From: Pteria penguin
Lineage: Eukaryota; Mollusca; Bivalvia; Pterioida; Pteriidae
DNA length: 64,000 bases
Direction of reading: 5' to 3'
Assembly: GCA_035048485.1 (NCBI GenBank)
Contig: CM068586.1
Coordinates: forward strand, 50,571,667-50,635,666
The notes below the pieces were generated by a model that was given only the letters and a program-made list of their open reading frames with translations, was not told where the DNA came from and did no database searches. The translations under genes were made by a program, and so were the position numbers. Positions 43,506-57,316 of the stretch are shown here, piece by piece. Every line of letters begins with the position of its first letter. The first letter of the stretch is position 1.

Positions 43506-46293
43506 GTGGATCACATCTCCTTTTCACGGTGTCTGCAGCTTCGATCAAGTCGGTAATTTTGAAAAAAAAGTTATGCAATTGATAACATCTGTAGTGTATT
43601 ATGATTGTTTCTTGCTAGCGATTGATTTGATATGAAAACATTTACTTAACAAAGATGTCTTTGTCGCCCATCCCCTATGCTTCCTCTCGGAAGGGGGCAC
43701 TGCAATGGTTGAATCTGTACTTGAATCCCTTAAGTATGAAATTAGTTTAACCTCTCCCAACTTCCTCTTTTTTGACAATCGCTTAAGTGTTGATTAGAGA
43801 TGGTAATAAATGTCTCAAACCAACATGGAATCGATAGATCTAATGTTCACGAGATGATCTAAGCAATTTGCTCCATACGTACAATAGACTGTGTCTGAAA
43901 TGTGAAATTTAAACGATCGGACAATATCAAAGCATTACCATGTGCCAAATATGGTTAAACAGAGGGTGGGCAATTGTCTGTAATTCAGAAATTAGTTCTT
44001 AAGAATTTAACTTTAAAGGAAAAATACGAAAAAAAAAAATGCAAAATTTCGCATCTCTCTATCTCTATTTGTATCACTTTCATAAGTGCTTGAACGTCAC
44101 ATGCAGAGTAGATCTACAATGTTTGAATTTCCAGTCGTGCCAGATTTTATGATTATGCCAGTCGCTGTAAGAGGTCCTTTGTCTGGACAAACATGTTCAT
44201 TGAAATTTAATTAAATACCCCATGTAGATTAATACCATTTTACAAAATCTTGTGAAAAGCTATAGATCTACATCTTAAAAATAAAAAAAAAAACCCCAAA
44301 TATCGATGTACAAACAACTAGTGAGATATATTAGGGATTAAAATTAGCGTCTAGAAAAGAAGAAGACTTAGGAAGGATTTCAGAGTAACAGAGGAATAGT
44401 AAGGTCTTCCGAGACATCACAAAAAGATCTTTAAAATACATTAGAGCTAACTACATACATGTAGATGAAACTCGCTAATTTTTATGTATATAATAGCAAT
44501 GTATAAAGGTGCGCTTAAACATCAAATCACGATATTCTTCTTGCCTTTTCGGAAATTCCTGTCACCCCATAGTAATTTTCAAAGCTGTTTTATATACATA
44601 TACATGTACTAAGAGATCAAACGCACCGACTTACAAACAGTAGAAATACTGTTAAATTATTCACAGTGACTAGAAATGCAAGTTCGTTATGAATATTTTG
44701 ATTATGAAATGCATTTTATCTTCTCTATATGTTTACTTTGGCAGTGTCACTGTATGAAATAATCCTTTATGTTGACATACGTCATGCACTCACAAGGTTT
44801 CAGTACGATGTTTCAGTGCATATGTGTATCAATATTACGTGTTTGTACCTTTAACTGTTCATTTTCATGGACATAGGTTTCAGTAAATTATGAGACAAAT
44901 GTATAAATTAGAATTGTTTAACAACAACAACGACCATTTCGAGGTTCAAAATATTTTCTACTTGTACCGAAACGGCAATGCACCGAAATGTCCTTGCATC
45001 GAAACATCTGTTATCCCTTATACTTTGTCCGAACGACTTGGAACCTCTGACCAATTATATAAGTAAACATTGCGACAGACTATGAACAATATAGATGTTT
45101 AGTCGAATAAACAAAGGAGGTCATGCACACAAGTGAAGATGTGCATATATATCAAACACATTAAAAACAAAACAAAGCGATCAATCTATCCTTAAGCGAA
45201 AGATATCCATGGTTAAGGAATAAACTTGTACGTTTTGACCGACATACTGAAGCGCAGGAATATTTTTCATATAACTTTATCCCATAAATAAGAGTATACT
45301 AAATCCATCTATTTTAGCAAATTTCAACAGGTAAAGCACAAATTCAGTTGCTAAAATTGAAATTTATGTATGTATCACATGATTTGTTCGGGGACTATAT
45401 TTTTGTTACTGTTTTAGGTCGGAAGAACACTTGGGTAACATCGGTTTCCAAATTGGGACGGACGGCGGCTTAGGGAAGCTGAGGACGGCGGCTTAGGGAA
45501 GCTGATTAGATTACCTTCCAATGAAACTGAAGATAACCTATTCCTGTAAACACGACCTCGCTGACAAGCGCGAGGTCATATCGGTGGGGTCTTTACTCTT
45601 TATAGCAAATGTGTTGCAGATGAAAATTCTTGCACAGCACTTTTAAGCTCGGAATTGGTTTAAATGATGTTTAGTTATTTTAATCCTTAAATTATAAATG
45701 TCACATATTCTGTTAATTCAGTTAACTCCTTTAATTCTGTTAACTCCTCTTTTTTTCTTTCAGGTTTAAACAAGGATAAATATTTTATATCGTCTGTTAA
45801 TACAATGTTTTAAATAGAAAATTGAATTTTTCTAAAATTCTAGCAAAACGAATATATGTACGTTCACCTATGCTTAAGTTGCAATTGACAGAAAAGAAAT
45901 TAAATAGGTAAAAATGAAGTATAAATGACTTGCTTACTGTTTGATATAATTAATAGATTAATCAATGAGTAAGTAATAGAGATAAATCTACCAATCTATT
46001 CATTTTGTGAAATTCAATCTGTAAATTATATGCTCATTTTAGTTCCGAATGTGTTTTCGGGATTTTTCCATAGTTGATTTTTCTCAAATTAAGTGAACAT
46101 AAAAACATACAATTATGGTACATTTTGGATTAATTTTCGATATTTTAAGGTAAGTGGCAGTTAGTTTAATGTTTGATATGTGTAATTCATGTTGCATTTC
46201 AGCTGGTAACCTCTTTTTATTTGCATACACCCCCACGTTTCTTCCTCACTAATTCGCTGAGGAGAGAACTATATGTAATGGCAGGCACTACCG
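43506..46293. other. Non-coding AT-rich region
   Basis: No gene recognised over 2.8 kb. A 23-bp direct duplication (ggacggcggcttagggaagc) lies at 45460-45505, and a small stem gacctcg/cgaggtc at about 45553. Confidence 0.55.
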
Positions 46294-46342
46294 GCAAGAC
46301 TCCGTTCTGAACAGCAAGTAAATAAGAGGAACGGAGTCTTGC
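46294..46342. repeat. Perfect 14-bp inverted repeat (hairpin)
   Basis: gcaagactccgttc at 46294-46307 and gaacggagtcttgc at 46329-46342, loop of 21 nt. No polymerase III terminator or gene is evident beside it. Confidence 0.8.
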
Positions 46343-46344
46343 AA

Positions 46345-46600
46345 TGCAGGACTAAAGATAACCGATAACAGTCGAGTTGTCTATATACAGTACTGTAGAC
46401 ATTGATAGTTCATGAACTCAAATGACATTATTTTCTCATCTCATTGATCAAATACTAATTTCTCTTTCTCGGGAACGAAAATATTATTTTCCTACCTATA
46501 ACAATAAAAGCTTCAACTTCCTTGTTGATCATCGTTATCAATAAAGTCATGTGATGTAAGCATTATCAAGTCTTGTACGAGTTATCTTTCTTACCCCATA
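46345..46600 (-). pseudogene. Orphan 5' exon and intron of the B-box gene family
   Basis: Matches the 5' exon and first part of the intron of copies 1 and 3: minus strand tttattgttatag|gtagga with exon sequence gataacgatgatcaacaagg, and intron blocks gaaaatattattttc and tttgatcaat. No B-box coding sequence follows, so it is a truncated copy. The GT donor is still present. Confidence 0.7.
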
Positions 46601-47504
<904 letters not shown>

Positions 47505-47591
47505 AATAAGGATAAAGATAATGTCCAACGTAAAGAAATTCAATATTCAAAAAATAAGAACATTGTCTTCAAAGCTTAACATGTTTTATTC

Positions 47592-47635
47592 CATTACTAC
47601 ACGTGTTTCGGCATTATGATCCTCTTCAGGTAATG
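47592..47635 (-). ncRNA. Type I hammerhead ribozyme (Penelope-like), left arm
   Basis: Mirror of 47638-47681: CTGAAGA, GAAA and cleavage after UA, with stem I cattac/gtaatg. Stem II is shortened to 2 bp because ggc is changed to gga relative to the copy at 51540. Confidence 0.75.
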
Positions 47636-47637
47636 AT

Positions 47638-47681
47638 CATTACCTGAAGAGGATCATAATGCCGAAACACGTGTAGTAATG
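47638..47681 (+). ncRNA. Type I hammerhead ribozyme (Penelope-like), right arm
   Basis: Stem I cattac (47638-47643) / gtaatg (47676-47681), CTGAAGA 47644-47650, GAAA 47664-47667, palindromic stem III cacgtg, UA before the cleavage site. Stem II is weak (gg/cc). Confidence 0.75.
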
Positions 47682-47722
47682 GAATAAAACATGTTAAGCT
47701 TTGAAGACAATGTTCTTATTTT

Positions 47723-48606
<884 letters not shown>

Positions 48607-48877
48607 TTTGAAATTGGTTGCACGTGGCTCGGTTCCGAGGTGGGGATATCACATCCTTGACACCAGCGGACGTCCATGTAGGTGCATATGTTATATATGT
48701 TGTAAATTTAAACCGTGCGGCGGCTTCGCCTAGCCTACAAAGCATGCCGCATATAACGTCACGCCACGGAGACAACCCTTTGATATTGATTAAGGGTTGT
48801 CTCCGTGGCATGACGTTATATGCGGCATGCTTTGTAGGCTAGGCGAAGCCGCCGCACGGTTTAAATTTAGAACATAT
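48607..48877 (-). mobile_element. Hairpin MITE with 86-nt near-perfect arms
   Basis: Arms 48695-48780 and 48792-48877 match at 84 of 86 positions around an 11-nt loop (tgatattgatt). The arm contains ggcggcttcgcctagcctac, aaagcatgccgcatataacg and ccacggagacaaccctt. The part 48607-48694 extends the homology to the copy at 3363-3640. Confidence 0.92.
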
Positions 48878-49409
48878 AAAAATAAATAGATAAAATATCA
48901 CAAATAAAAAAAAATAATAAATAGATAAAAGTATCATAAATAACCCCCCCCCCCCCCCAATATAAATAACCAAAAATAAATAGATAAAAATATCGTAAAT
49001 AACTTTAAAAAGGATAAAAATATATATAACTAAAATAGATAAAAATATCATAAATTATTATAAATAAGTAAACAAAAATATTAATAGATCAATAAATTTG
49101 AAAGAATAGGCATCAGAAAAAAATAGATAATAAATTTTCAAGAACGAGAAAAGATATGATAAATCAATGCTATGTTAGAAACATAATTCTATATGAAGGA
49201 ATTATTACCATCATCGCTACTATTTCGACAAAATGGGAATAAATTGACATACATATGAAACCTTATGCATCAGTCAATCTAAAACATCTGTGGAAATTAT
49301 GGTACATGATTTTGTCTTAGATGCAAATAGAAATACTGAATTAAGGTAAAGAATAGAAATACTGAATTAAGGTCACAAATAGATGTAAATTTTATTTTAT
49401 CTTATTTTA

Positions 49410-49464
49410 TCTATTTATTTATTTATTTATTCATTTACTTAGTTAGTTAGTGAGTGAGTGAGTG

Positions 49465-49497
<33 letters not shown>
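49410..49497. repeat. TTAT / TTAG / GTGA tetranucleotide microsatellite
   Basis: Successive (TTAT)n, (TTAG)n, (GTGA)n and (TTAG)n blocks in a row, as from stepwise mutation of one tract. Confidence 0.9.
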
Positions 49498-49737
49498 TTG
49501 ACTACAGTATTTTTTATCTTTGTGTCACAGACGGATTAGTGATATATTACAGAAATTATTACGGGTTTTTATTTATTCTTTTAATTTGTTTCGACAAAGA
49601 TCAGACGGTTACGTGCAAATAAAACTTTGGTCTGAAACAACAAACAGACAGACAGGAGGGATAACAGCTGAGAGAATACCAATCCGATCATGGTGTTAAT
49701 CAACGACCTAAAATAATACACAACTGTACCCACAGTG

Positions 49738-49874
49738 CAGTGGCGAAGAACCCCCCCCCCTTTCGCCATATATTTACAAGTAAAAATCAAGATATAGCAC
49801 TAAAAATAGCTAAGTAATTTGGCTGGTAGGCATGCCCCCCCCCCCCCTCTTTGGAAATTCTGGATCCACCACTG
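49738..49874. mobile_element. 137-bp MITE with C/G-tracts
   Basis: Ends cagtggcgaagaacccc and aaattctggatccaccactg form TIRs. A cagtg direct repeat flanks it at 49733-49737 and 49875-49879. Same end type (ggcggatccag) as fragments at 41.85 and 48.0 kb. Confidence 0.75.
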
Positions 49875-50093
49875 CAGTGTAGTATTATACATAAACATGA
49901 GTCTATAGTGTAACTATATGATATATTGTTTTACTGAGCTTCATTTTATACCTAAATGTTTACAGACTTTTCAAATCTCCATGCGCTGGTTGCTCTGTAT
50001 TGATGTGTGTACTGCCGACTGTAGCAAGGTTACACACTGATGGTAAATCTCATGTTCAACATATGGTGTGAATATATATATATATATATTGGA

Positions 50094-51397
50094 TAAAAAT
50101 ATTTCCTAAATTATTACACCAACGCTTTAACGAAAACTTTATCATAGAATCCATAGACTTAATTCTTAACAATAATACATTCCAATTCAATAATAAACAA
50201 TATAAACAAATCTGAGGTACTGCCATGGGAACTAAAATGGCACCTACTTATGCTACACTTACTTTAGGATATTTGGAACAAAGTTTATACAATAAAGTTA
50301 AACAAACCTTCAGTGAAAATGTAGCTAAATCATTTGAAACATTGTGGAGGCGGTATCTTGATGACTGTATAATATTTTGGAACCAATCATGGGGTAAAAT
50401 AGAAGATTTATATAATAAATTACAAGACTTACATCCTTATATAAAATTCACAATGGAAACAAACGTTAAAGAATTACCCTTCATAGATATAATGATTAAA
50501 AAAGATGGTAATAAAATTATCACAGATATTTATCGCAAACCAACCGATACGCAACAATATTTACACTTTAAGAGTCATCATCCTAAATCTTGTATAAAAT
50601 CAATACCATACACTCTTGCAAGACGTATATGCACAATAATTAAACCGTCTGAATTAAGAACATCTAGATTAAAAGAATTACGTAGTTCTCTAATACATCG
50701 CGGATATCCCATAACATTAATAAGTAAGGGATTCGAGATGGCCGAAGCCATACCGATATCTATTCTACGACAAACTAAAATGAAAGACTATAAAAATTCA
50801 TTAGCATTTGTTTCAACATACAATAAACGAAATCCAGAAATTTTTAGTCAAGCATTTAAACATTTGGAATATTTAAGAACAGACGAAAAGATGAACAAAA
50901 TTCTAAATAAGATACAAATTATCAAAAGCAAGAGACAACCAAAAAATCTTAAACAATTAATTACATCTGCCAAATCAAATTTCGATACTGAAGAATCGGA
51001 AAATATAGGTGTAACAAAATGCAAAAATAAAAAATGTAAGGTTTGTGATATAATTATGGAAGGAAATGTGTATAATTTCAAAAATGGTAACGTTCAATTC
51101 CTAGTAAAACGAAAACTAACTTGCAATTCTAAAACTGTAATATATGTCATATCATGTGACAAATGTAAAGAAGAATATATTGGGTCAACACAATGTTTAA
51201 ATCACAGGGTAGCTTTACATAAAAGCAATATAAAACACTCACAAAACCGAGTGTTATTTGTGAGCAAACACCTTCACCATTGCAGTTATGGCAAATTTAA
51301 GGTTATGCCTATATACCAAACAGACAACTATTCAATCATTACGATCAAAGAGCAAGATTTCATCGACAAATATAAACCTTCCCTTAACAAAACATAG
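50094..51397 (+). pseudogene. Penelope-like reverse transcriptase / GIY-YIG endonuclease
   Basis: The long frame from ATG 50225 (390 codons) contains GTKMAPTYATLTLGYLE (RT motif B region), YLDD at residues 44-47, PFIDIMIKKDG, RKPTDTQQYLHF, a CxxC-type cluster (C266, C271, C274), and a GIY-YIG domain with VIYVIS (Y307), YIGST (318-322), R328 and E376. The frame continues upstream to about 50094 (NENFIIESIDLILNNN) but is broken by TGA just before GTAMGT at about 50215. The first half of the RT and all upstream domains are missing. It therefore cannot make a full enzyme, although the YLDD and endonuclease residues are preserved. Penelope-like enzymes prime reverse transcription at nicks made by the endonuclease. 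Confidence 0.9.
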
Positions 51398-51539
51398 CAT
51401 CATCCCACGTAGTGGAATGTGAGATTATATCAGATACTTTTGTTAAAATACTTACTATATACTTTATCTGATATTCTACTGTTATCATTATTATCTAAGA
51501 ATATGTGTATATATACTTGCTTGTTGTATTATCATGCAT

Positions 51540-51583
51540 CATTACCTGAAGAGGCTCATAATGCCGAAACACGTGTAGTAATG
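51540..51583 (+). ncRNA. Type I hammerhead ribozyme of the Penelope-like element
   Basis: Stem I cattac (51540-51545) / gtaatg (51578-51583); CTGAAGA 51546-51552; stem II ggc/gcc with loop tcataat; GAAA 51566-51569; palindromic stem III cacgtg; cleavage after A51577. All core positions fit the CUGANGA-GAAA-UH consensus. Hammerheads are known from the terminal repeats of Penelope-like elements. Confidence 0.88.
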
Positions 51584-51684
51584 GAATAAAACATGTTAAG
51601 CTTTGAAGACAATGTTCTTATTTTTTGAATATTGAATTTCTTTACGTTGGACATTATCTTTATCCTTATTTGTATATCTATCTA

Positions 51685-51875
<191 letters not shown>

Positions 51876-51894
51876 GATACTCAGATCAACAGGT

Positions 51895-51999
51895 TCCCGG
51901 GTTGCGCCACTATGTTTAAGAGGTTGGTTACCTCCTGCTTCCATGTCGCGATATAACTGAAAAATTGTTGAAAGCGACGTAAAATAGCAATCAACCAAC
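51895..51999 (+). mobile_element. 5'-truncated retroposon tail with perfect 13-bp TSD
   Basis: cagatcaacaggt occurs at 51882-51894 and 52000-52012. The 105-bp insert ends gcgacgtaaaatagcaatca, the same tail type as the LINE insertion at 43029-43390. Confidence 0.88.
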
Positions 52000-52129
52000 C
52001 AGATCAACAGGTAATTTTTATATCACCGAGTCCGCATCAAGCCTTGGATAAAGCCCGCCTACTGCTTTTATACTGGAAATCTAATTTTATCTTCAGTCGG
52101 TGGAGAATGCCATTCTGTCCATCGTCTAT

Positions 52130-52235
52130 ATATGACTTTATCTGATGAACAGTGAGAAAATTCATGGACATCGGTGGGGTTCGAACCAATAATTCCTGAA
52201 TCCTCAGTCCAGCATTCAACAGAATTGCTCCGACA
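52130..52235 (-). mobile_element. Possible tRNA-like SINE head
   Basis: Minus strand ggttcgaacccc (52176-52187) fits RNA polymerase III box B. Box A is not clear and no body was identified. Confidence 0.35.
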
Positions 52236-52328
52236 TTTCATTCAGACAACAAAACATCAAGCGCGATTCAAGAATTGTTTTGCATAAAAATAAGGCGCAT
52301 TATGCTATACCGCTATCGTCCGTCTGTG

Positions 52329-52690
52329 AGGGATTTTGATTAAACTTGGTAGAAAGAAAGAAAACCCTACGAAGATGTGCATGTATCGGAAGGGAAATGT
52401 TATTCAAAAGATTACAAGAGTTATGGCCTTGGGCTTGGAGTTTATCAAATTTTTCTATCCAAAATATCTTGTCTGCTTATCGGAGGATTTTGATGAAACA
52501 TGGTACAAAAAAATAACGAAGAAATACTGAAAATGTCCATATTGGAAGGAGAATGCTGTTCAAAACAATTGACGGGAGTTACGACCTTTGGACTTACATT
52601 TTCCTATGCAATATACCTTGTCTTAGCAACTCCTTCTTAACACTTAAGTGGATTTTAATGAAGCTTCGTACAATGAAAGATAATATTATG
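52329..52690. repeat. ~165-bp degenerate tandem repeat
   Basis: Three diverged units: ggattttgattaaacttggt, ggattttgatgaaacatggt and ggattttaatgaagcttcgt, each followed by a gttattcaaaagat-like and a gagttatggcc-like block. Confidence 0.7.
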
Positions 52691-53811
52691 TATTGAACAG
52701 GAATTGTCGCATCTCCTCAGCATTTGATAAAAGTGTATTCGGGGGCGGGTTGGGTTGTTCAACATAATAAATGATGGAAGCTCGAAGAAGATCAATTAAT
52801 CTACAAACAATTGATGAAGGAAATATTTTACCAGTATCACGGGTAATCTACATTTACCACAATTAAATTACATATTTGGTTCTAGTTTGTATTACACCTA
52901 GGATAATAAAATGCGGGCGTGTTATGTGCCGTTCAACGGTGTCATATTGTTTCATTTTATTTTATATATTTCATTCATTCATTAAATTTTTAGCAGGGAT
53001 CTGTCCCAAACTTTTTTTGTAAACACATTGCTTGAATATCTTTGGACCTTGAAATCTAACTCAATACGTATTATTCGTATTTCAATTTAGTATATAAGTT
53101 AGTAAATATAGTTCTACATAAGACTTGGACATCGATAGTGCCGAGGTTATTTATACTTTTTAAAATACTCTCTTCCACAAATTTTGGAGACATTTTTTCT
53201 AGAAACATACGGGTGAATACATTTTAAAACATCATTTAATTTGCAAAAGCTTTATTTAGTTTCGATGGAAAATGACGTGGACTTTACAATATACATGTAC
53301 ATAGTTTTCGAATGCATGGAATTTAAAAAGAGTTGCTTCCCTGTTCCGCCATATTGGAGGTAAACGATTGAAACTTTGCGCATAAACCACCCAAATTGTG
53401 TAAGAAATTTCTCTAAACTAAGAATGCTTCTTAAAGTTTTGCAATTGTTATGCAATAATAAAATCACTGAACAATGTCAATCAATATCGAAGAAGTACTA
53501 AACCGTTAATCATTCTCAAAGTCCAAAGAAAGATACAAAATCGTGTAAGTTTCAAAACAAACCCTGTTGTGAACCCCGAAATACTGAAAAATTCCGAGGT
53601 GAGACCTGGTGCCCGTTGAGAGTAAGCGTCTCCTGTTTGCATGCATCACCCGTCACAGCAGTTCTTAAAGAAAAAAGAGGAGTTAAGAAACATGTCAAAA
53701 TCAAGAGTTTTGGTTTCCTAATTGTACATACGAACGTACAAAACTGGTATTCAAAGTCATATTTGGTGTTCACTGAACAGGTCATTTAGTCGCATTCCAG
53801 AATATTATCAA
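52691..53811. other. Non-coding spacer
   Basis: No gene recognised; short minus-strand ORFs have no family resemblance. Confidence 0.5.
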
Positions 53812-54190
53812 TCATTCTAGAAAGAGGCACATTATATTTTCGTACAAGATCCCCAGTCTTTTGGCCCTTGGGATAAAACAGTCGTATAGAGAACAGGCTC
53901 TTGCGTACCATATAAGTTGAGATATAAAAACTACATAGGCAGGTGATGACGGGATATTGCTGCAAAGAAACGGAAAGTTAGTTATTTGGAAGTTAAAATC
54001 GTCACGTTTGTCATACAGAGAGGTGTCCAAATGACCATTACTGTCGAAAGTTAAAAATATATCCAGATACGAAGCGGAATTATTGCTCTCGGTTGTCTCT
54101 TTTATCTCAAATTCATGGGGATAGATTTACGTATGTAATCCTTAAAGTTAGTGAAAATATAGACAACTTTCTCTCTATATAATTGGTATG
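53812..54190 (-). pseudogene. Penelope-like RT fragment A
   Basis: Minus-strand reading: HEFEIKETTESNNSASYLDI, then DTSLYDKRDDFNFQITNFPF, LCSNIPSSPAYVVFISQLIW and YARACSLYD. This is the post-catalytic part of a Penelope-like RT abundant in molluscs. A TGA and frameshifts break it and neither YxDD nor an endonuclease is included. Different lineage from the element at 50.1 kb. Confidence 0.75.
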
Positions 54191-55779
54191 AATATGAAGC
54201 AAAAACTCTAGCTTCACCACCAAAATGGCGGAAAAGGGAAGTAACTTTTATTAAATTTCATGCATACGAAAACTAGCTATACACACCGTGCACCTTTATC
54301 GTCTTATTTACAGGATTCATTCGGTTTTGAAATTTTGTATTATCTTGAAAAATGATATGAGATATCTAAAACAAAAGAGGAAAAAGGCGAGTTGTTCCGA
54401 TGAGATATGAACCTGTTTGGTACACAGTTGTCGTAGCTAGTAGCAGTGACACACATTATCCACACAGTGCCAGTCTCCTGACAGTCCGGTCCTGATAGAT
54501 AATCCCTTTGTGTGATGCATTCTACAAACAAAAAGTTATTTCCGTCCTAAAAATGACACTGAACCGTCTAACATTCCGTGGGATAGTTTTTACCGTAAAT
54601 GCTGAATATCCCTTCTAGATTATTTCACTGTGGTGGCGCAATGTGTTACAATAGAGGAGGGTAGAAGAAGGGGAGACTTTTGTTCCTACATTACGCCGAT
54701 ATTATTTTTAGTTTTTATGGTAAATTTGAATTTAAATGAAATCGGATGTAATAAAACGTTCCGATTTTGTTAAATTCTCGTCGATTCTGACTATAGAAGG
54801 AATTTAGACCAAAGTCTCCTACTTGGGTTAGATATTTCAAACAATGCCACATACACTGTACCGCCTGTCTGGTTTGGATCTGCCTGTCGACGTCATGAAC
54901 AACACAGTACCGGGTACACCGACTTGACACATACGTACAAATTCAAGATATTGTTCCGAAATCCACAACTCGAAATCGAAGAAACACAACAATACATTTG
55001 TAAATACAATATAAAGAATCACGAACCTCTGTCAAAACAGAGGTGGGATCAGGTGCCATTGAGGAGTAAACATCCCCTGCCGACCGGTCACACCCGTCGT
55101 GATGCTATTAGTATAAGCGAAATAGTATTATTCGCTGTCACAGAATTAGGAAACGGCACAGCCGTAGTCAAAATAGATATATATGTCATAAGCAGTAAGA
55201 ATACTGCTGTATAGTATAGGTAATAGAGATGGTTAAGTTACTGTGAAATAAGGAAGTCAGCATGTCTGACAACGATACATCATATGAACAAATAAGGTCT
55301 TTATAACGACCTTAAAATTTGCGGAATGTTGATACAAGTCGTGATATCTCATATCCTTGTTTGAGTAACTTTTCTCCTAGTAATTGGCTTCGAGAGCACG
55401 GTTTATCATGTTGATGTCGCATATATTTTTATATCATTATGTGTTTTACAATACCTTACGTGTTTGTATTTTTATGACCTCTTACTATGCGATACCTGTT
55501 GACCTTTGTTCTTTACATGGAGGATTATTTATAAGTTTTTAAATGTACATCCTTTGATTGTTCTGCTGTTACGGTGAGTGGGAAGGTGGGCCCTTAAACC
55601 GGTTAACCACACCATTTGTTTGGCTTTTGTCAAATTAAATGACCGTCCTAAGTCGGTGTCGTAATTGCACTACAATCAAATATTTTTGTAATGTGTTATA
55701 TGTGCTAGTATATTATTTATATTCATGTATTGTACAGCTCCATGGTGACTTCTGCCACATAACTGAGACAGTAACTCCT
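54191..55779. other. Non-coding spacer between two RT fragments
   Basis: No gene recognised. 55735-55795 shares atggtgacttctgccacata and actcctcttttttct with 60175-60232 near B-box copy 3. Confidence 0.5.
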
Positions 55780-56590
55780 CTTTTTTCTTCGATAAATGAA
55801 ATACCAATAGCCAGATGACGCTCACGCATATTGAATCAATTGGGATACATAAACACCATGCGCAGGTGATAAAGGAATGTTGCTACTAGTATATGGAAAG
55901 TTAAGAATGGGGAAACTACAGTCATCACGTTTGTCATAAACTGATGTGGTAAGTCTCGGTCGACATCAATAAGTAAATCTTAATATGAAGCACATGAATT
56001 GGATATTGTAGTGTCCTTAACTTCAAGTTCCTTTGGATATATTGTATGTACGTATGTATCAAAGTTATTTATAGATAGTACATCATCAATATATCTGTAT
56101 GTAAAATTAAAGGACAAGGTCAATTGCTTCTTATTTTGACATAAGATTTTGTATAAAGTCAATTTCGTACAACGAAAGGAACAAATCGACTAGCAATGGA
56201 GCACAGTTAGACCCCATAGGGATTCCGATGGTTTCTTGGAAGACCTGGTCACCGAACACAACATATATATTGTCAATAAGAAATTCCAGCATGTTTTTTA
56301 TGTCATCTTCAGAATACTTGTATTTAGATTCAGAGTGGTCTTCACAAAATATGTATCTGGATATCCTAAAACAATAAATTTATATTTGCGTGAACCCTTT
56401 TTGGTGAAGAAACAGTTATCAATAATTCTAAAGAGCCTGGTTTTCACTTTATCATGAGGTATGGTGGTATAAAGTGTAGAAAAATCGTAAGTCTTATTGT
56501 CAGATTTTGAGATTTTAAGTTTTCCAATAATTTTTTTGAGTTTGTTAGTATCCAAAACTGATTAACACCACTACGAGAGTAAATCACATC
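55780..56590 (-). pseudogene. Penelope-like RT fragment B
   Basis: Minus-strand reading in several frames: KTYDFSTLYTTIPHDKVKTR, LFRIIDNCFFTKKGSRKYKF, then a VFGDQVFQETIGIPMGSNCA block, FTYRYIDDVLSINNF (YIDD intact) and YPKELEVKDTTISNSCASY. It covers the fingers-to-palm part of the same RT family as fragment A. Frameshifts near 56285 and 56160 and a stop after SCASY inactivate it. Confidence 0.8.
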
Positions 56591-57234
56591 GGAGTACGTC
56601 TGAAGTTTCTCCTTGATTGCAGATAATATTTTGGTAAGGATGAAATGAGGAAATGTACATCAACAAATGAGGAAATGTACATCAAATGTTCATAATGAGG
56701 AAATGTACATCAACATTCGAGAAATGTTATACCAAATATATAAATATAATTTATAAAAATCTGCATAATAATCAAAATGAATACGTACTGCTGGCCGTGG
56801 TTTGGCATGTGGATTCTCCACGCTCACAGATCAGCTTGGTGCCATTTCCACAAAGAGTACATGTGCATATCAATTATAAGACGCATTTTGAAAACAATAT
56901 GACTCCCGCAAGTACAAAGAATGTTTTTATGATAGTTATACTTAAGAAATAACTGCGCCGCATACTTCTATTAGAAACAATTGTATCGAAACATTAAATC
57001 GTTGCATGAATATTTAGAATGTATGGTTACACATATTGTATTTTACCGAGATGAATTACCTGTTGTTATAGTTGAAGCAATTATAACAATTAATTTTGAA
57101 ACGAACTATATATAATGAACGATAATTTTCCATGCATTCTGATCGATTTTTCTCGCTTCAGTATTTTCAATTAACTAATCATAAGCTTTCCCACAAGCTA
57201 TTGTAGTAGATTACCACTCAAACAACACATCTTC
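56591..57234. other. Non-coding spacer
   Basis: A short triplication of gaggaaatgtacatcaa lies at 56645-56715. Otherwise no feature recognised. Confidence 0.55.
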
Positions 57235-57245
57235 TTTTCCATAGA

Positions 57246-57305
57246 GCCGTCACCATATACGTGAAATAATCGTATAGTGACGTAAAACAATATCCAATCA
57301 ATCAA
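57246..57305 (+). mobile_element. 60-bp retroposon tail with perfect 11-bp TSD
   Basis: ttttccataga flanks it at 57235-57245 and 57306-57316. The insert (gccgtcaccatata ... gtgacgtaaaacaatatcca, then atcaatcaa) is the extreme 3' end of the same retroposon tail family as at 43.0 and 51.9 kb. Confidence 0.85.
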
Positions 57306-57316
57306 TTTTCCATAGA

